Shown: one piece after another, positions 49,149 to 57,805 of the stretch | How the letters are laid out: the number at the start of each line of letters is the position of its first letter | How positions within the stretch are numbered: the stretch's first letter is position 1 | Origin: Burkholderia metallica | Lineage (GTDB): Bacteria; Pseudomonadota; Gammaproteobacteria; Burkholderiales; Burkholderiaceae | DNA: 64,000 nucleotides | Assembly (NCBI RefSeq): GCF_902832845.1 | Contig: NZ_CADFDB010000014.1 | Coordinates: forward strand, 1-64,000 | Direction of reading: 5' to 3' | Notes under the pieces: generated by a model | Told to the model about the DNA's origin: nothing | What the model saw: the letters and a program-made list of their open reading frames with translations, nothing else | The model's database searches: none | Program-made: the position numbers and the translations under genes

Positions 49149-49910
49149 GTGAGTCAGAAGCGCGGCCTGGCCGTATTTTTCGGATGCGTCATCGCGATCG
49201 CCGTTTGCTACGTCGCCACGTACCCACGATTCCATCCGGCCCCCGCGACGACCACCGTCGCGGCCACCAGTCCGGCCGCGTCCGCGCCGGCCGCAACCGG
49301 GCTGACCACCGAACTCCCGCCGCTACCCCTGCCGCTGCCCCTGCCAGCGGCCACCGGCCCGCTGTCGTGGGCGCGCCTCACGCCGGCCCAGCATGCGGCA
49401 CTCGCACCGTTCGCCGACCAGTGGGACGGCTTCAGCGATGCCCGCAAGCGCAAATGGCTGAAGATCGCGTCACGTTTCGCGAAGTTGACGCCCGATGACC
49501 AGAAACGCCTGCAGGACCGGATGGCCGAATGGGCCAGGATGACGCCCGAGCAGCGCCGCGTCGCGCGCGAGAACTACCAGAGCGCGAAGGAGCTTTCCGC
49601 GCAGGCGCGCGAGCGCGCCTGGAAGGCCTACCAGCAACTCCCCGAAGAGCAGAAGCAACGTCTTGCGGCCGCGGAACGCCGCCGTCGGCCGAGCGTCGTC
49701 AGCGCACCGCCGACCGCCGCCGACCGCGACGTGCGCCGCCTCGTCAATTCGCACGAGCATCCGGCGAGCAGCGCCGCCGCACCGGCACCCGCGTCGGCCG
49801 CCGTCGCGCTGCCGGTGCCCGCGTCGGCGACGGCCGGCACCGCGTCCGCGCCGGCCGCCGTCGCGCCGGTGTCGCCCGCCGACGCTCCTTCGCTGTTCAA
49901 GGGTTCCTGA
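49149..49910 (+). CDS. DUF3106 protein, membrane-anchored with LTxxQ-like repeats
   Basis: A protein of 253 residues starting at GTG 49149, with GAGGGGA eight bases upstream. A single N-terminal helix (LAVFFGCVIAIAVCYVA) anchors it, so most of it is periplasmic. After a Pro/Leu linker, the helical core (about residues 75-175) carries three LTxxQ-like motifs: LTPAQHAAL, LTPDDQKRLQ and MTPEQRRVAREN, as in Spy, CpxP and CnrX-type sensors and chaperones. A long Ala/Pro-rich C-terminal tail follows. It is likely the periplasmic sensing or chaperone part of the sigma operon. Confidence 0.82.
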   Translation: MSQKRGLAVFFGCVIAIAVCYVATYPRFHPAPATTTVAATSPAASAPAATGLTTELPPLPLPLPLPAATGPLSWARLTPAQHAALAPFADQWDGFSDARKRKWLKIASRFAKLTPDDQKRLQDRMAEWARMTPEQRRVARENYQSAKELSAQARERAWKAYQQLPEEQKQRLAAAERRRRPSVVSAPPTAADRDVRRLVNSHEHPASSAAAPAPASAAVALPVPASATAGTASAPAAVAPVSPADAPSLFKGS

Positions 49911-49916
49911 GCGGCC

Positions 49917-50423
49917 GTGGCGAACGCCCGCGCACCCGACACCCCGGCCGTCGCGCCGTCCGTGCGGCGGCGTCTCGCCGCGCTGCTCTACGAAGGCGTG
50001 CTGCTGTTCGGCGTGGTGTTCTTCGCCGGGCTCGCGTTCAGCCTCGCGACGCAGCAGCGCAACGGCCTCGTCCATCACAACCTGCTCGCCGCGTGGATCG
50101 CGCTCGTGGTCGGCACGTACTTCGTGTGGTTCTGGACGCACGGCGGCCAGACGCTGCCGATGAAAACCTGGCGGCTGCGGCTCGAATCGTCGAGCGGCCG
50201 GCCGCTGAGCGCGGGCCATGCGCTCGTGCGCTATGCGCTCGGCTGGCTGTGGTTCCTGCCGCCGCTCGCGCTGCATCCGCTGCTCGGCCTGTCGGTGCCC
50301 GTCACGCTCGCGCTTGCCGCCGTGTGGATCGTCGTGTGGGCCGGCGCCGCCCGGCTGCATGCCGGCCGCCAGTTTCCGCACGACCGGATCGCACGCACGC
50401 GCGTCGTCGCGATGCCACGCTGA
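49917..50423 (+). CDS. RDD family membrane protein
   Basis: A protein of 168 residues with four membrane helices and the RDD-type pattern: R-x2-A-x-LYEG in the first helix, then QTLPMKTWRLRLE near residue 78. The family is of unknown or transport-like function. The start is a GTG at 49917, six bases after the DUF3106 stop, so it belongs to the same operon. GTG starts in two successive genes suggest low translation. Confidence 0.85.
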   Translation: MANARAPDTPAVAPSVRRRLAALLYEGVLLFGVVFFAGLAFSLATQQRNGLVHHNLLAAWIALVVGTYFVWFWTHGGQTLPMKTWRLRLESSSGRPLSAGHALVRYALGWLWFLPPLALHPLLGLSVPVTLALAAVWIVVWAGAARLHAGRQFPHDRIARTRVVAMPR

Positions 50424-50580
50424 CGCACCGCATTCTCCTGACGAAAACCGCTCGCCGCGGCGCCCCCTGCCCGGCCCGACAGCCTTTCCGGACAACGATC
50501 GGCCGTTCAGTGCGGCAGATTACACAACGCCCTTTCATTCACTGCTAAACACCCTGCAGCGGTCGTAATAAGAACGTCTC

Positions 50581-50602
50581 GTGACTGTCACGGCACAGTC
50601 AC
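50581..50602. repeat. Palindrome before the LpxH-like gene
   Basis: Perfect 8-bp arms GTGACTGT and ACAGTCAC separated by six bases, 47 bases upstream of the ATG. It could be a regulator site or an mRNA hairpin. Confidence 0.5.
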
Positions 50603-50648
50603 GCCCGCATGGCGCAATGCCGGTAATGTCAACCGGCGCGAGTCATGC

Positions 50649-51587
50649 ATGGGCCAGAAAACGTCTGCGACCTCCCTGTTCCGTCACCCGCTCGGCGCCC
50701 GCGCCGCAACCGCCTTCCTGTCCGGCTCCGCCGCCACCGACGGGCTGATATCGCAAGAACGGCCGGTCGGGCATGCCACGCAGCATGAGGACCCCGATTC
50801 GTCCGCCCATCGCTACCGCACCATCTGGCTGTCCGACATCCACCTCGGCTCCAGCGGCTGCCAGGCGTCGTACCTGCTCGACTTCCTGCGCCACAACGAT
50901 TCGGAGTACCTGTACCTCGTCGGCGACATCATCGACGGCTGGCAGCTCAAGAAGGGCTGGTACTGGCCGCAGGCGCACAACGACGTGGTCCAGAAGATTC
51001 TGCGCAAGGCACGCAAGGGCACGCAGGTCGTCTACATCCCCGGCAACCACGACGAAGGGGCGCGTCAGTTCTGCGACCTCGCGTTCGGCGACATCCAGGT
51101 GCGCGGCGAGGCGTTCCACACGACACTCGCAGGCAAACGTTTGTGGATCGTGCACGGCGACCTGTTCGATGGCGTGATCCAGCACGCGAAATGGCTCGCG
51201 TACCTCGGCGACACGCTCTACACGCTGATCCTCGTGCTGAACCGCTGGTTCAACCGGATCCGCAGCCGGCTCGGCTTCCAGTACTGGTCGCTGTCGCAGT
51301 ACCTGAAGCACCAGGTCAAGAACGCCGTCAATTTCATCTCGCAGTTCGAGACCGTGATGACCGACGAGGCGCGCCGCCGCGGCTGCGACGGCGTCGTGTG
51401 CGGCCACATCCACAAGGCGGAGATCCGCGACATCGACGGCGTGCTGTACTGCAACGACGGCGACTGGGTCGAAAGCCTGTCCGCACTCGTCGAAACGATG
51501 GAAGGCGAACTGAAGATCGTCTACTGGACGGTGATGCGCACCGCACCGTCGGAGACCACGTCGCGCAAGGCCAAGGCCACTGCCTGA
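50649..51587 (+). CDS. LpxH-like metallophosphoesterase (UDP-2,3-diacylglucosamine diphosphatase family)
   Basis: A calcineurin-type phosphatase of 312 residues. All metal motifs are visible: SDIHLGSS near residue 61, GDIIDGW near 93, GNHDEG near 133, HGDLFDG near 171 and GHIHKAE near 256. It belongs to the LpxH-related group, which hydrolyses UDP-diacylglucosamine; canonical LpxH is shorter. It carries an N-terminal extension of about 55 residues without similarity. It sits in a three-gene row with a GT4 glycosyltransferase and DgkA, which suggests glycolipid or envelope lipid work rather than essential lipid A synthesis. Confidence 0.85.
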   Translation: MGQKTSATSLFRHPLGARAATAFLSGSAATDGLISQERPVGHATQHEDPDSSAHRYRTIWLSDIHLGSSGCQASYLLDFLRHNDSEYLYLVGDIIDGWQLKKGWYWPQAHNDVVQKILRKARKGTQVVYIPGNHDEGARQFCDLAFGDIQVRGEAFHTTLAGKRLWIVHGDLFDGVIQHAKWLAYLGDTLYTLILVLNRWFNRIRSRLGFQYWSLSQYLKHQVKNAVNFISQFETVMTDEARRRGCDGVVCGHIHKAEIRDIDGVLYCNDGDWVESLSALVETMEGELKIVYWTVMRTAPSETTSRKAKATA

Positions 51588-51616
51588 CATCCCCTTACTT
51601 ACAGGACAAAGCCGCG

Positions 51617-52651
51617 ATGAAGATCATGATCGTCACCGATGCGTGGGAACCGCAGGTCAACGGCGTCGTGCGCACGCTGAAGAGCACGGCGCGCGAACTC
51701 ACCGCGCTCGGCCATCGCGTCGAACTGCTGACGCCGCTGGAATTCCGCACGGTGCCGTGCCCGACCTACCCCGAGATCCGCCTGTCGATCCTGCCGTACC
51801 GCAAGCTGCGCGCACGCATCGATGCGTTCGCACCCGACGCGCTGCACATCGCGACCGAAGGCCCGCTCGGCCTCGCCGCGCGACGCTATGCGCGCGCGCG
51901 CAAGTTGCCGTACACGACCGCGTACCACACGCGCTTTCCGGAATACGTGCAGGCGCGCTTCGGCATCCCGCTCGCCGCGACCTACCGCTTCCTGCACTGG
52001 TTCCACGGCCCGTCGCTCGCGGTGATGGCGCCGACGCCGGTCGTCAAGCACGATCTCGAGAAATTCGGCTTCACGAACGTCGTGCTGTGGACCCGCGGCG
52101 TCGACCTCGACGTGTTCCGGCCGATGGAATCGAAGGTGCTCAATACCGCGCGGCCGATCTTCCTGTACGTGGGCCGCGTCGCGATCGAGAAGAACGTCGA
52201 GGCGTTCCTGCGCCTGGACCTGCCCGGCTCGAAGTGGGTCGCGGGCGAAGGCCCCGCGCTCGCGGAACTGAAGTCGCGCTATCCGGAAGCGAACTATCTC
52301 GGCGTCCTGTCACAGACCGAGCTCGCCAAGGTGTATGCTGCGGCCGACGTGTTCGTGTTCCCGAGTCGCACCGACACGTTCGGCCTCGTGCTGCTCGAGG
52401 CGCTCGCCTGCGGCACGCCGGTGGCCGCGTACCCCGTGACGGGCCCGATCGATGTGCTCGGAGAAGGCGGCGCCGGCGCGATGCACGAAGACCTGCAGGA
52501 AGCCTGCCTGGAGGCGCTGAAGATCGAACGCACGACCGCGCGCGCGTGGGCCGAACGCTTCTCGTGGCGCGCGGCGTCCGAGCAGTTCGCGTCGCATCTG
52601 AAGCCGCTGCCGAAGACTGCGTACTCGCCAGCCGAAGGTGCCGCCGTTTGA
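51617..52651 (+). CDS. GT4 family glycosyltransferase
   Basis: A GT-B glycosyltransferase of 344 residues. The N-terminal domain begins KIMIVTDAWEPQVNGVVRTL, typical of GT4 enzymes that act on lipid acceptors. The C-terminal nucleotide-sugar site has the variant D-x7-E motif in TDTFGLVLLEALACGTP near residue 260, where the first acid is Asp. Related enzymes transfer hexoses to diacylglycerol or make mannosyl lipids. Its stop overlaps the TTG start of dgkA, so it is coupled to lipid recycling. Confidence 0.88.
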   Translation: MKIMIVTDAWEPQVNGVVRTLKSTARELTALGHRVELLTPLEFRTVPCPTYPEIRLSILPYRKLRARIDAFAPDALHIATEGPLGLAARRYARARKLPYTTAYHTRFPEYVQARFGIPLAATYRFLHWFHGPSLAVMAPTPVVKHDLEKFGFTNVVLWTRGVDLDVFRPMESKVLNTARPIFLYVGRVAIEKNVEAFLRLDLPGSKWVAGEGPALAELKSRYPEANYLGVLSQTELAKVYAAADVFVFPSRTDTFGLVLLEALACGTPVAAYPVTGPIDVLGEGGAGAMHEDLQEACLEALKIERTTARAWAERFSWRAASEQFASHLKPLPKTAYSPAEGAAV

Positions 52652-53187
52652 AACGAGACCTGAACGACAAGACCCCGCCCCCCGACGCCACGCCGCAACG
52701 GTACGCCCCGTTCGACGAGGAAGAGCCGCACGCCGACGCCGCGGACGTGCACGCGCACGAACCGCTCGGCCCCGACGATCGGCTGACGCCGCTGCCGCCG
52801 AACCCGTACAAACGCCACCGCGGCATCACGCGCGCGTGGTATGCGCTCAAGCATTCGCTGAACGGCTTTCGTGTCGCAATCCGCGAAGAGAGCGCGTTTC
52901 GCCAGGAGCTCACGCTCGCCGCGCTGATGCTGCCGATCGGCGCGTTCGCGCCGGTACCGGCCGCATCGCGCGCACTGCTGATCGCGTCGGTGCTGCTGGT
53001 GCTGATCGTCGAACTGCTGAACTCGAGCGTCGAGGCCGCGATCGACCGCATTTCGCTCGAACGCCACGAACTCTCCAAGCGCGCGAAGGATCTCGGCAGC
53101 GCAGCCGTGACGGTCGCGCTGTTCGCCTGCGTGACGACGTGGGGCTTCGTGCTCGGGCCGGTCGTCGCACGCTGGCTCGGCTTCTAG
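52648..53187 (+). CDS. dgkA: Diacylglycerol kinase (DgkA type) with a long N-terminal extension
   Basis: A protein of 179 residues. The C-terminal 110 residues form the three-helix DgkA domain, with the conserved IREESAFRQELTLA near residue 85 and VELLNSSVEAAIDRIS near 130, the ATP/lipid active site. It phosphorylates diacylglycerol to phosphatidic acid. The first 65 residues are an acidic, Pro-rich cytosolic extension not found in E. coli DgkA. The start is TTG at 52648, overlapping the GT4 stop (TTGA), with AAGGTG seven bases upstream. Confidence 0.92.
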   Translation: MKRDLNDKTPPPDATPQRYAPFDEEEPHADAADVHAHEPLGPDDRLTPLPPNPYKRHRGITRAWYALKHSLNGFRVAIREESAFRQELTLAALMLPIGAFAPVPAASRALLIASVLLVLIVELLNSSVEAAIDRISLERHELSKRAKDLGSAAVTVALFACVTTWGFVLGPVVARWLGF

Positions 53188-53290
53188 ACGGCCCTCCCGG
53201 GCCCCCGGCACCGCACCCGCGTGCGGCGCTGCACCATGCGCCGCGCGGGGCCGGGAACACGAAATGCCCCGATGCGGCGAAACCCCGGTT

Positions 53291-53296
53291 TATAAT
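53291..53296 (+). promoter_or_regulatory. Candidate -10 element for the TetR-LOG-SDR row
   Basis: A perfect TATAAT lies 95 bases upstream of the TetR start. No -35 match is found at the right distance. Confidence 0.45.
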
Positions 53297-53390
53297 CGTC
53301 CGCTAGACATAGAACAGCAACCCGCGCCGGACGAATCACGCAGCATCGATTGCAGCGCCCGCCAGTCCGGCACACACAGGGCCGGACGAC

Positions 53391-54149
53391 ATGGAAGCGA
53401 AACCTCCCCGCCGCACCCGCGAACGGATTCTCGAGTTGTCGTTGAAACTCTTCAACGAGATCGGCGAGCCAAACGTCACGACCACGACGATCGCCGAGGA
53501 AATGGAAATCAGTCCAGGCAACCTGTACTACCATTTCCGCAACAAGGACGACATCATCAACAGCATCTTCGCGCAGTTCGAGCAGCAGATCGAACGGCGG
53601 CTGCGCTTTCCCGAAGATCATCGTCCGACGATCGACGAAACCTGGTCGTACCTGCAGTACATGGCCGATTTCATGTGGACCTACCGGTTCCTGTATCGCG
53701 ACCTCAACGACCTGCTCGCCCGCAACCGCACGCTCGAGACGCACTTCAAGCAGATCATCAGCCACAAGGTGCGCTTCGCGCGCGAGATGTGCGAGCTGCT
53801 CGTGTCCGACGCCGAGATGGTCGCGACGCCTGCCGAGATCGAGGTCATCGCGACCAACATGGCCGTCATTTCGACGTACTGGCTGTCGTACCAGTACGTG
53901 ATGCATCCGCGCAAGTACAACGACCAGGACGCGATCCGCGAGGAACTGCACCAGGTCAGCATGCACGTGATCTCGGTGATGGCGCCATACCTGCGCGGCC
54001 GTTCGCGCCAGCTGTTCGACGACCTGGTCTCCGGCAAGCTGCCGAAGCGCCAGTTCACCGACTACCTGCCGCCGCGCGACGGTTCGCCGCGCCCCGCCGG
54101 CAGCCCGGTCGCCGGTGGGCAAGCCCCCGCCAAGGATTCCAAGCAATGA
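53391..54149 (+). CDS. TetR family transcriptional regulator
   Basis: A regulator of 252 residues. The N-terminal helix-turn-helix covers about residues 8-55 (TRERILELSLKLFNEIG, then ISPGNLYYHFRNKDDI). The ligand domain is helical with conserved RFLYRDLNDLLARN, a group found in beta-proteobacteria and often annotated TetR/AcrR. The C-terminal 25 residues are Pro/Gly-rich and less conserved. The LOG gene starts in the stop codon (ATGA), so the regulator may control its own operon. Confidence 0.9.
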   Translation: MEAKPPRRTRERILELSLKLFNEIGEPNVTTTTIAEEMEISPGNLYYHFRNKDDIINSIFAQFEQQIERRLRFPEDHRPTIDETWSYLQYMADFMWTYRFLYRDLNDLLARNRTLETHFKQIISHKVRFAREMCELLVSDAEMVATPAEIEVIATNMAVISTYWLSYQYVMHPRKYNDQDAIREELHQVSMHVISVMAPYLRGRSRQLFDDLVSGKLPKRQFTDYLPPRDGSPRPAGSPVAGGQAPAKDSKQ

Positions 54150-54727
54150 AGGCAGTCTGTGTTTACTGCGGCTCGTCGCCCGGCGTGCGACCGGTCTATG
54201 CCGACGCCGCGCGCGCGTTCGGCCGCGCACTCGTCGACGCGGGCCTCACGCTCGTCTACGGCGGTGGCCGGGTCGGCCTGATGGGCGTGATCGCCGACGA
54301 GGTGATGGCGGCCGGCGGCCGTGCGGTCGGCGTGATCCCCGAACTGCTGGTCGACAAGGAAGTTGGCCACACGGGGCTGTCGGAATTGCACGTCGTGCCC
54401 GACATGCACCATCGCAAGAAAATGATGGCCGACCTGTCGGACGCGTTCGTCGCGATGCCCGGCGGCGCCGGCACGCTCGAAGAGCTTTTCGAGGTTTACA
54501 CGTGGGCGCAGCTCGGCTATCACCGCAAGCCCGTCGCGGTCTACAACATCGATTCGTTCTACGATCCGCTGATCGCGCTGCTGCGCCACACGGTCGACGA
54601 AGGCTTCATGCGTCCGGCCTATTTCGACGCCCTGTGCGTCGAATCGGAACCCGTCGAACTGATCGAGCGACTGCGTCGCTACCAGCCGCCCGCCCGCGAC
54701 AAGTGGGCGCCCGACGCAGCCAAGTAA
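54146..54727 (+). CDS. LOG family protein (cytokinin riboside 5'-monophosphate phosphoribohydrolase type)
   Basis: A Rossmann-like protein of 193 residues. The LOG signature PGGAGTLEE is at residues 105-113, with HRKKMM before it. Enzymes with both motifs cleave nucleoside 5'-monophosphates to base and ribose-5-phosphate; in plants and some bacteria this activates cytokinins. A general nucleotide turnover role is as likely. It overlaps the TetR stop and is 22 bases before the SDR. Confidence 0.92.
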   Translation: MKAVCVYCGSSPGVRPVYADAARAFGRALVDAGLTLVYGGGRVGLMGVIADEVMAAGGRAVGVIPELLVDKEVGHTGLSELHVVPDMHHRKKMMADLSDAFVAMPGGAGTLEELFEVYTWAQLGYHRKPVAVYNIDSFYDPLIALLRHTVDEGFMRPAYFDALCVESEPVELIERLRRYQPPARDKWAPDAAK

Positions 54728-54749
54728 CCGTCACCGGAACCCGCGCGCG

Positions 54750-55511
54750 ATGACCGCCCCCTCCGACCGCAAGGCCGTCCTCATCACCGGCGCGAGCCGC
54801 GGCATCGGCCGTGCGACCGCCGTGCTCGCGGCCAGTCGCGGCTGGGACGTCGGCATCAACTACGCGCGCGACGCGGCGGCGGCCGAACTCACCGCTCGGG
54901 CGGTCCGCGACGCGGGCGGCCGCGCGTGCGTCGTCGCGGGCGACGTCGCGAACGAAGCCGACGTCGTCGCGATGTTCGACACCGTCGCGGACGCATTCGG
55001 CCGCTTCGACGCACTCGTCAACAATGCGGGCATCGTCGCGCCGTCAATGCCGCTCGCCGACATGCCGGCCGACCGGCTGCGGCGGATGTTCGACACCAAC
55101 GTACTCGGCGCGTACCTGTGCGCGCGCGAAGCCGCGCGCCGGCTGTCCACCGACCGCGGCGGCCGCGGCGGCGCGATCGTCAACGTCTCGTCGATTGCGT
55201 CCCGGCTCGGCTCGCCGAACGAATACGTCGACTACGCGGGCTCGAAAGGCGCGGTCGACTCGCTGACGATCGGTCTGGCGAAGGAACTCGGCCCGCACGG
55301 CGTGCGCGTCAACGCGGTGCGCCCCGGCCTGATCGAGACCGAAATTCACGCGAGCGGCGGCCAGCCGGGCCGGGCCGCCCGCCTCGGCGCCACGACGCCG
55401 CTCGGCCGCGCGGGCGAAGCGCAGGAGATCGCCGAAGCGATCGTCTGGCTGCTCGGCGATGCCGCCTCCTACACGACGGGCGCGCTGCTCGACGTCGGCG
55501 GCGGCCGGTAA
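54750..55511 (+). CDS. SDR family oxidoreductase
   Basis: A short-chain dehydrogenase of 253 residues, classical type. The nucleotide loop TGASRGIG is at residues 13-20, NNAG at about 90, the Ser in NVSSIAS near 148, and the Tyr162-x3-Lys166 pair (YAGSK). The C-terminal MDVGGG-like end is LLDVGGGR. Substrate unknown. It lies in a row with the TetR and LOG genes. Confidence 0.92.
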   Translation: MTAPSDRKAVLITGASRGIGRATAVLAASRGWDVGINYARDAAAAELTARAVRDAGGRACVVAGDVANEADVVAMFDTVADAFGRFDALVNNAGIVAPSMPLADMPADRLRRMFDTNVLGAYLCAREAARRLSTDRGGRGGAIVNVSSIASRLGSPNEYVDYAGSKGAVDSLTIGLAKELGPHGVRVNAVRPGLIETEIHASGGQPGRAARLGATTPLGRAGEAQEIAEAIVWLLGDAASYTTGALLDVGGGR

Positions 55512-55636
55512 TTCCGCACGGCAGCGCGTCAAAAAACGCAGCCCGAAGCCATCCGTCGTCACGACACCACAAATCTCCACAATTTCGTGACACAAACGGT
55601 AATCCGCCGTAACAAATCCATGGTCTACTAGCGGGC

Positions 55637-55664
55637 ATTCAGACAGGTGGCCTGAATACCTGTC
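55637..55664 (+). repeat. Interleaved inverted repeats before the GT39 gene
   Basis: ATTCAG-ACAGGT-GGC-CTGAAT-ACCTGT: each first half has its reverse complement three bases later in the same order, so two 6-7 bp palindromes with 9-base spacers are interleaved. As RNA the two stems would compete. Confidence 0.5.
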
Positions 55665-55740
55665 CGTTTCGTCTTGATATGACCCCAATCGGTCCTACCC
55701 ATGTCGCCGGACCGGCTCGACTCGACCCGAGATTCCTTTC

Positions 55741-57633
55741 ATGCCTGGAACCGCAGCGCCCAGCCGGCGACGCACGTCTGTGCCCGCTCCGGCCCAGCTC
55801 ACCCGCTCGACCGCCGATGCCGACGTCATTGCAACGCTCGACGCCGGCGGCACGCCTGTCGCCGCCCCGAGCCCCGCAGCCGGCGCCCCGCGCGAACGCT
55901 CGATCCTGCTCGGCTGGCGCGCATGGCTGTTCGTCGCCGCGCTGATCTGCGCATATACGCTGCCGGGCGTGCTCGGCCACGATCCGTGGAAGCAGGACGA
56001 AACCTACACGTTCGGCATCATCCAGCACATGCTCGAGACCGGCGATTTCGTCGTGCCGACCAATGCCGGCCAGCCGTTCATGGAAAAGCCGCCGCTTTAC
56101 GCGTGGGTCGCGACCAGCCTCGCATGGCTGCTGCAGCGCGTGATGCCGCTGCACGACGCGGCGCGGCTCGCGAGCGCGCTGTTCGCGGCGCTCGCATTCG
56201 GCTTCATCGCGCGCGCGGCACGCGTCGCCAGCCGCGCGGACACCTGGTTCGACCTGCGCGTGATCGGCCCCGTCGTGTTGAGCGCGGGCACGCTCGTCGT
56301 CATCAAGCACACGCACGACATGTTGACCGACGTCGCGCTGTTCGCCGGTACGTCGATGGGCTTCTGCGGGCTGCTCGAACTCGTCACGCAGCACGTCGCG
56401 CGCGCGCAGCAGATGCGGCATGGGCTGCCGGTCCGGCCGTCGGGCCGCTGGGCCGCCCCGCTCTTCGGTGCGGGCGTCGGCATCGCGCTGATGACGAAGG
56501 GGCTGTTCGTGCCGCTCGTGTTCGCGGCCACGCTGGTCGGTACGCTGGTGGTTTATCCGGCCTGCCGCACCCGCGCGTTCGTGCGTTCGCTCGGCGTCGC
56601 CGCGCTCGTGTTCGCGCCGTTCGCGCTCGTCTGGCCGACCGCGCTGTTCCTGCGCTCCGAGACGCTGTTCATGACGTGGTTCTGGGATAACAACGTCGGC
56701 CGCTTCTTCGGTTTCTCCGTCCCCGAGCTGGGCGCGGAAAACGACAAGCCGTTCTTCATCCTGCGTGCGTTCCTGCTCGTGGGCTTCCCGGTCGCGCCGC
56801 TTGCGATCGTGGCGCTCCTGCGCGGTGCGTGGCGCGACTGGCGCACGCCGCGCGTCGCGCTGCCGGTGATGTTCGCGGGCATCGGGCTCGTCGTGCTGCA
56901 CGTGTCCGCGACGTCGCGCCAGCTCTACATCCTGCCGTTCTTCGCCCCGCTCGCGCTGGTCGCCGCGCTGGCCATCGAACGCCTGCCGCGCCGGCTGCAT
57001 CTCGCGTGGGATTACCTGAGCCGCATCCTGTTCGGCGCGACCGCCGCACTCGCGTGGGCAATCTGGGCCGTGATGGCCAATCCGGCCGCATCGCGCGCGG
57101 ATCTCGCGCCGCTCGGCCGCTGGCTGCCGCTCGACTGGACGATGCCGATCGAGCCCGCGCTCGTGTCCGGCGCGCTCGCGCTGACGGTCGGCTGGCTGAC
57201 GCTGCTGCCGAAGCTGCGCGCGACGGGCCTCTGGCGCGGCGCGCTGTCGTGGGGCGCGGGCGCACTCGTCGCGTGGGGGCTCGTGTACACGCTGCTGCTG
57301 CCATGGCTCGACGTCGCGAAGAGCTACCGCTCGGTGTTCGACGACCTGAACGCGCATCTCGCGCTCGAATGGAACGACGGCGACTGCATGGCGAGCCTGC
57401 ACGGGCTCGGCGAATCGGAAGCGCCGATGCTGTACTACTTCTCCGGCATCCAGCACACGCCGATCGACGACGCCAGGACGACGCGCTGCACGTGGATGAT
57501 CGTCCAGGGCGTACGGGCCGTCGATCCGGCGCCCGGCAGCGATTGGAAACTGTTCTGGACGGGCGCGCGCCCGGGCGACAACGAGGAAATGCTGCGCGTG
57601 TACGTGCGCACGCCCGAAGAGCACCTGCAGTAA
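55741..57633 (+). CDS. GT39 family glycosyltransferase (ArnT/mannosyltransferase-like)
   Basis: An integral membrane enzyme of 630 residues with about 12 helices. The first periplasmic loop has the acidic catalytic motif in GHDPWKQDETYTFG near residue 85, as in ArnT and protein O-mannosyltransferases, and the GQPFMEKPPLYAW segment follows. Such enzymes transfer a sugar from a polyprenyl phosphate to lipid A or other acceptors outside the inner membrane. No arn genes are adjacent, so an Ara4N role is not supported here. The C-terminal 100 residues form a periplasmic domain. Confidence 0.85.
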   Translation: MPGTAAPSRRRTSVPAPAQLTRSTADADVIATLDAGGTPVAAPSPAAGAPRERSILLGWRAWLFVAALICAYTLPGVLGHDPWKQDETYTFGIIQHMLETGDFVVPTNAGQPFMEKPPLYAWVATSLAWLLQRVMPLHDAARLASALFAALAFGFIARAARVASRADTWFDLRVIGPVVLSAGTLVVIKHTHDMLTDVALFAGTSMGFCGLLELVTQHVARAQQMRHGLPVRPSGRWAAPLFGAGVGIALMTKGLFVPLVFAATLVGTLVVYPACRTRAFVRSLGVAALVFAPFALVWPTALFLRSETLFMTWFWDNNVGRFFGFSVPELGAENDKPFFILRAFLLVGFPVAPLAIVALLRGAWRDWRTPRVALPVMFAGIGLVVLHVSATSRQLYILPFFAPLALVAALAIERLPRRLHLAWDYLSRILFGATAALAWAIWAVMANPAASRADLAPLGRWLPLDWTMPIEPALVSGALALTVGWLTLLPKLRATGLWRGALSWGAGALVAWGLVYTLLLPWLDVAKSYRSVFDDLNAHLALEWNDGDCMASLHGLGESEAPMLYYFSGIQHTPIDDARTTRCTWMIVQGVRAVDPAPGSDWKLFWTGARPGDNEEMLRVYVRTPEEHLQ

Positions 57634-57805
57634 TACGGCGCGGCACGACGCGCTGTCGTGCCTGCCTTCATCCCGGGCGTGGAGCGGTCAGCACCACCGC
57701 CTGAAGCGCCGACCGCCGCCGACATAGAGGCGCTCCCGCTCGCCAAGGTTGCCCGCACGACATCGCGGGCCGCCCCCTCCCCTCGTCACGCCGCTGCGCG
57801 CATCG

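Noticed and set aside
57751-57770. GCCCGC / GCGGGC hairpin between the GT39 and DUF924 genes
   Set aside because: Short stem, long loop and no T-run, in very GC-rich sequence where such stems occur by chance.
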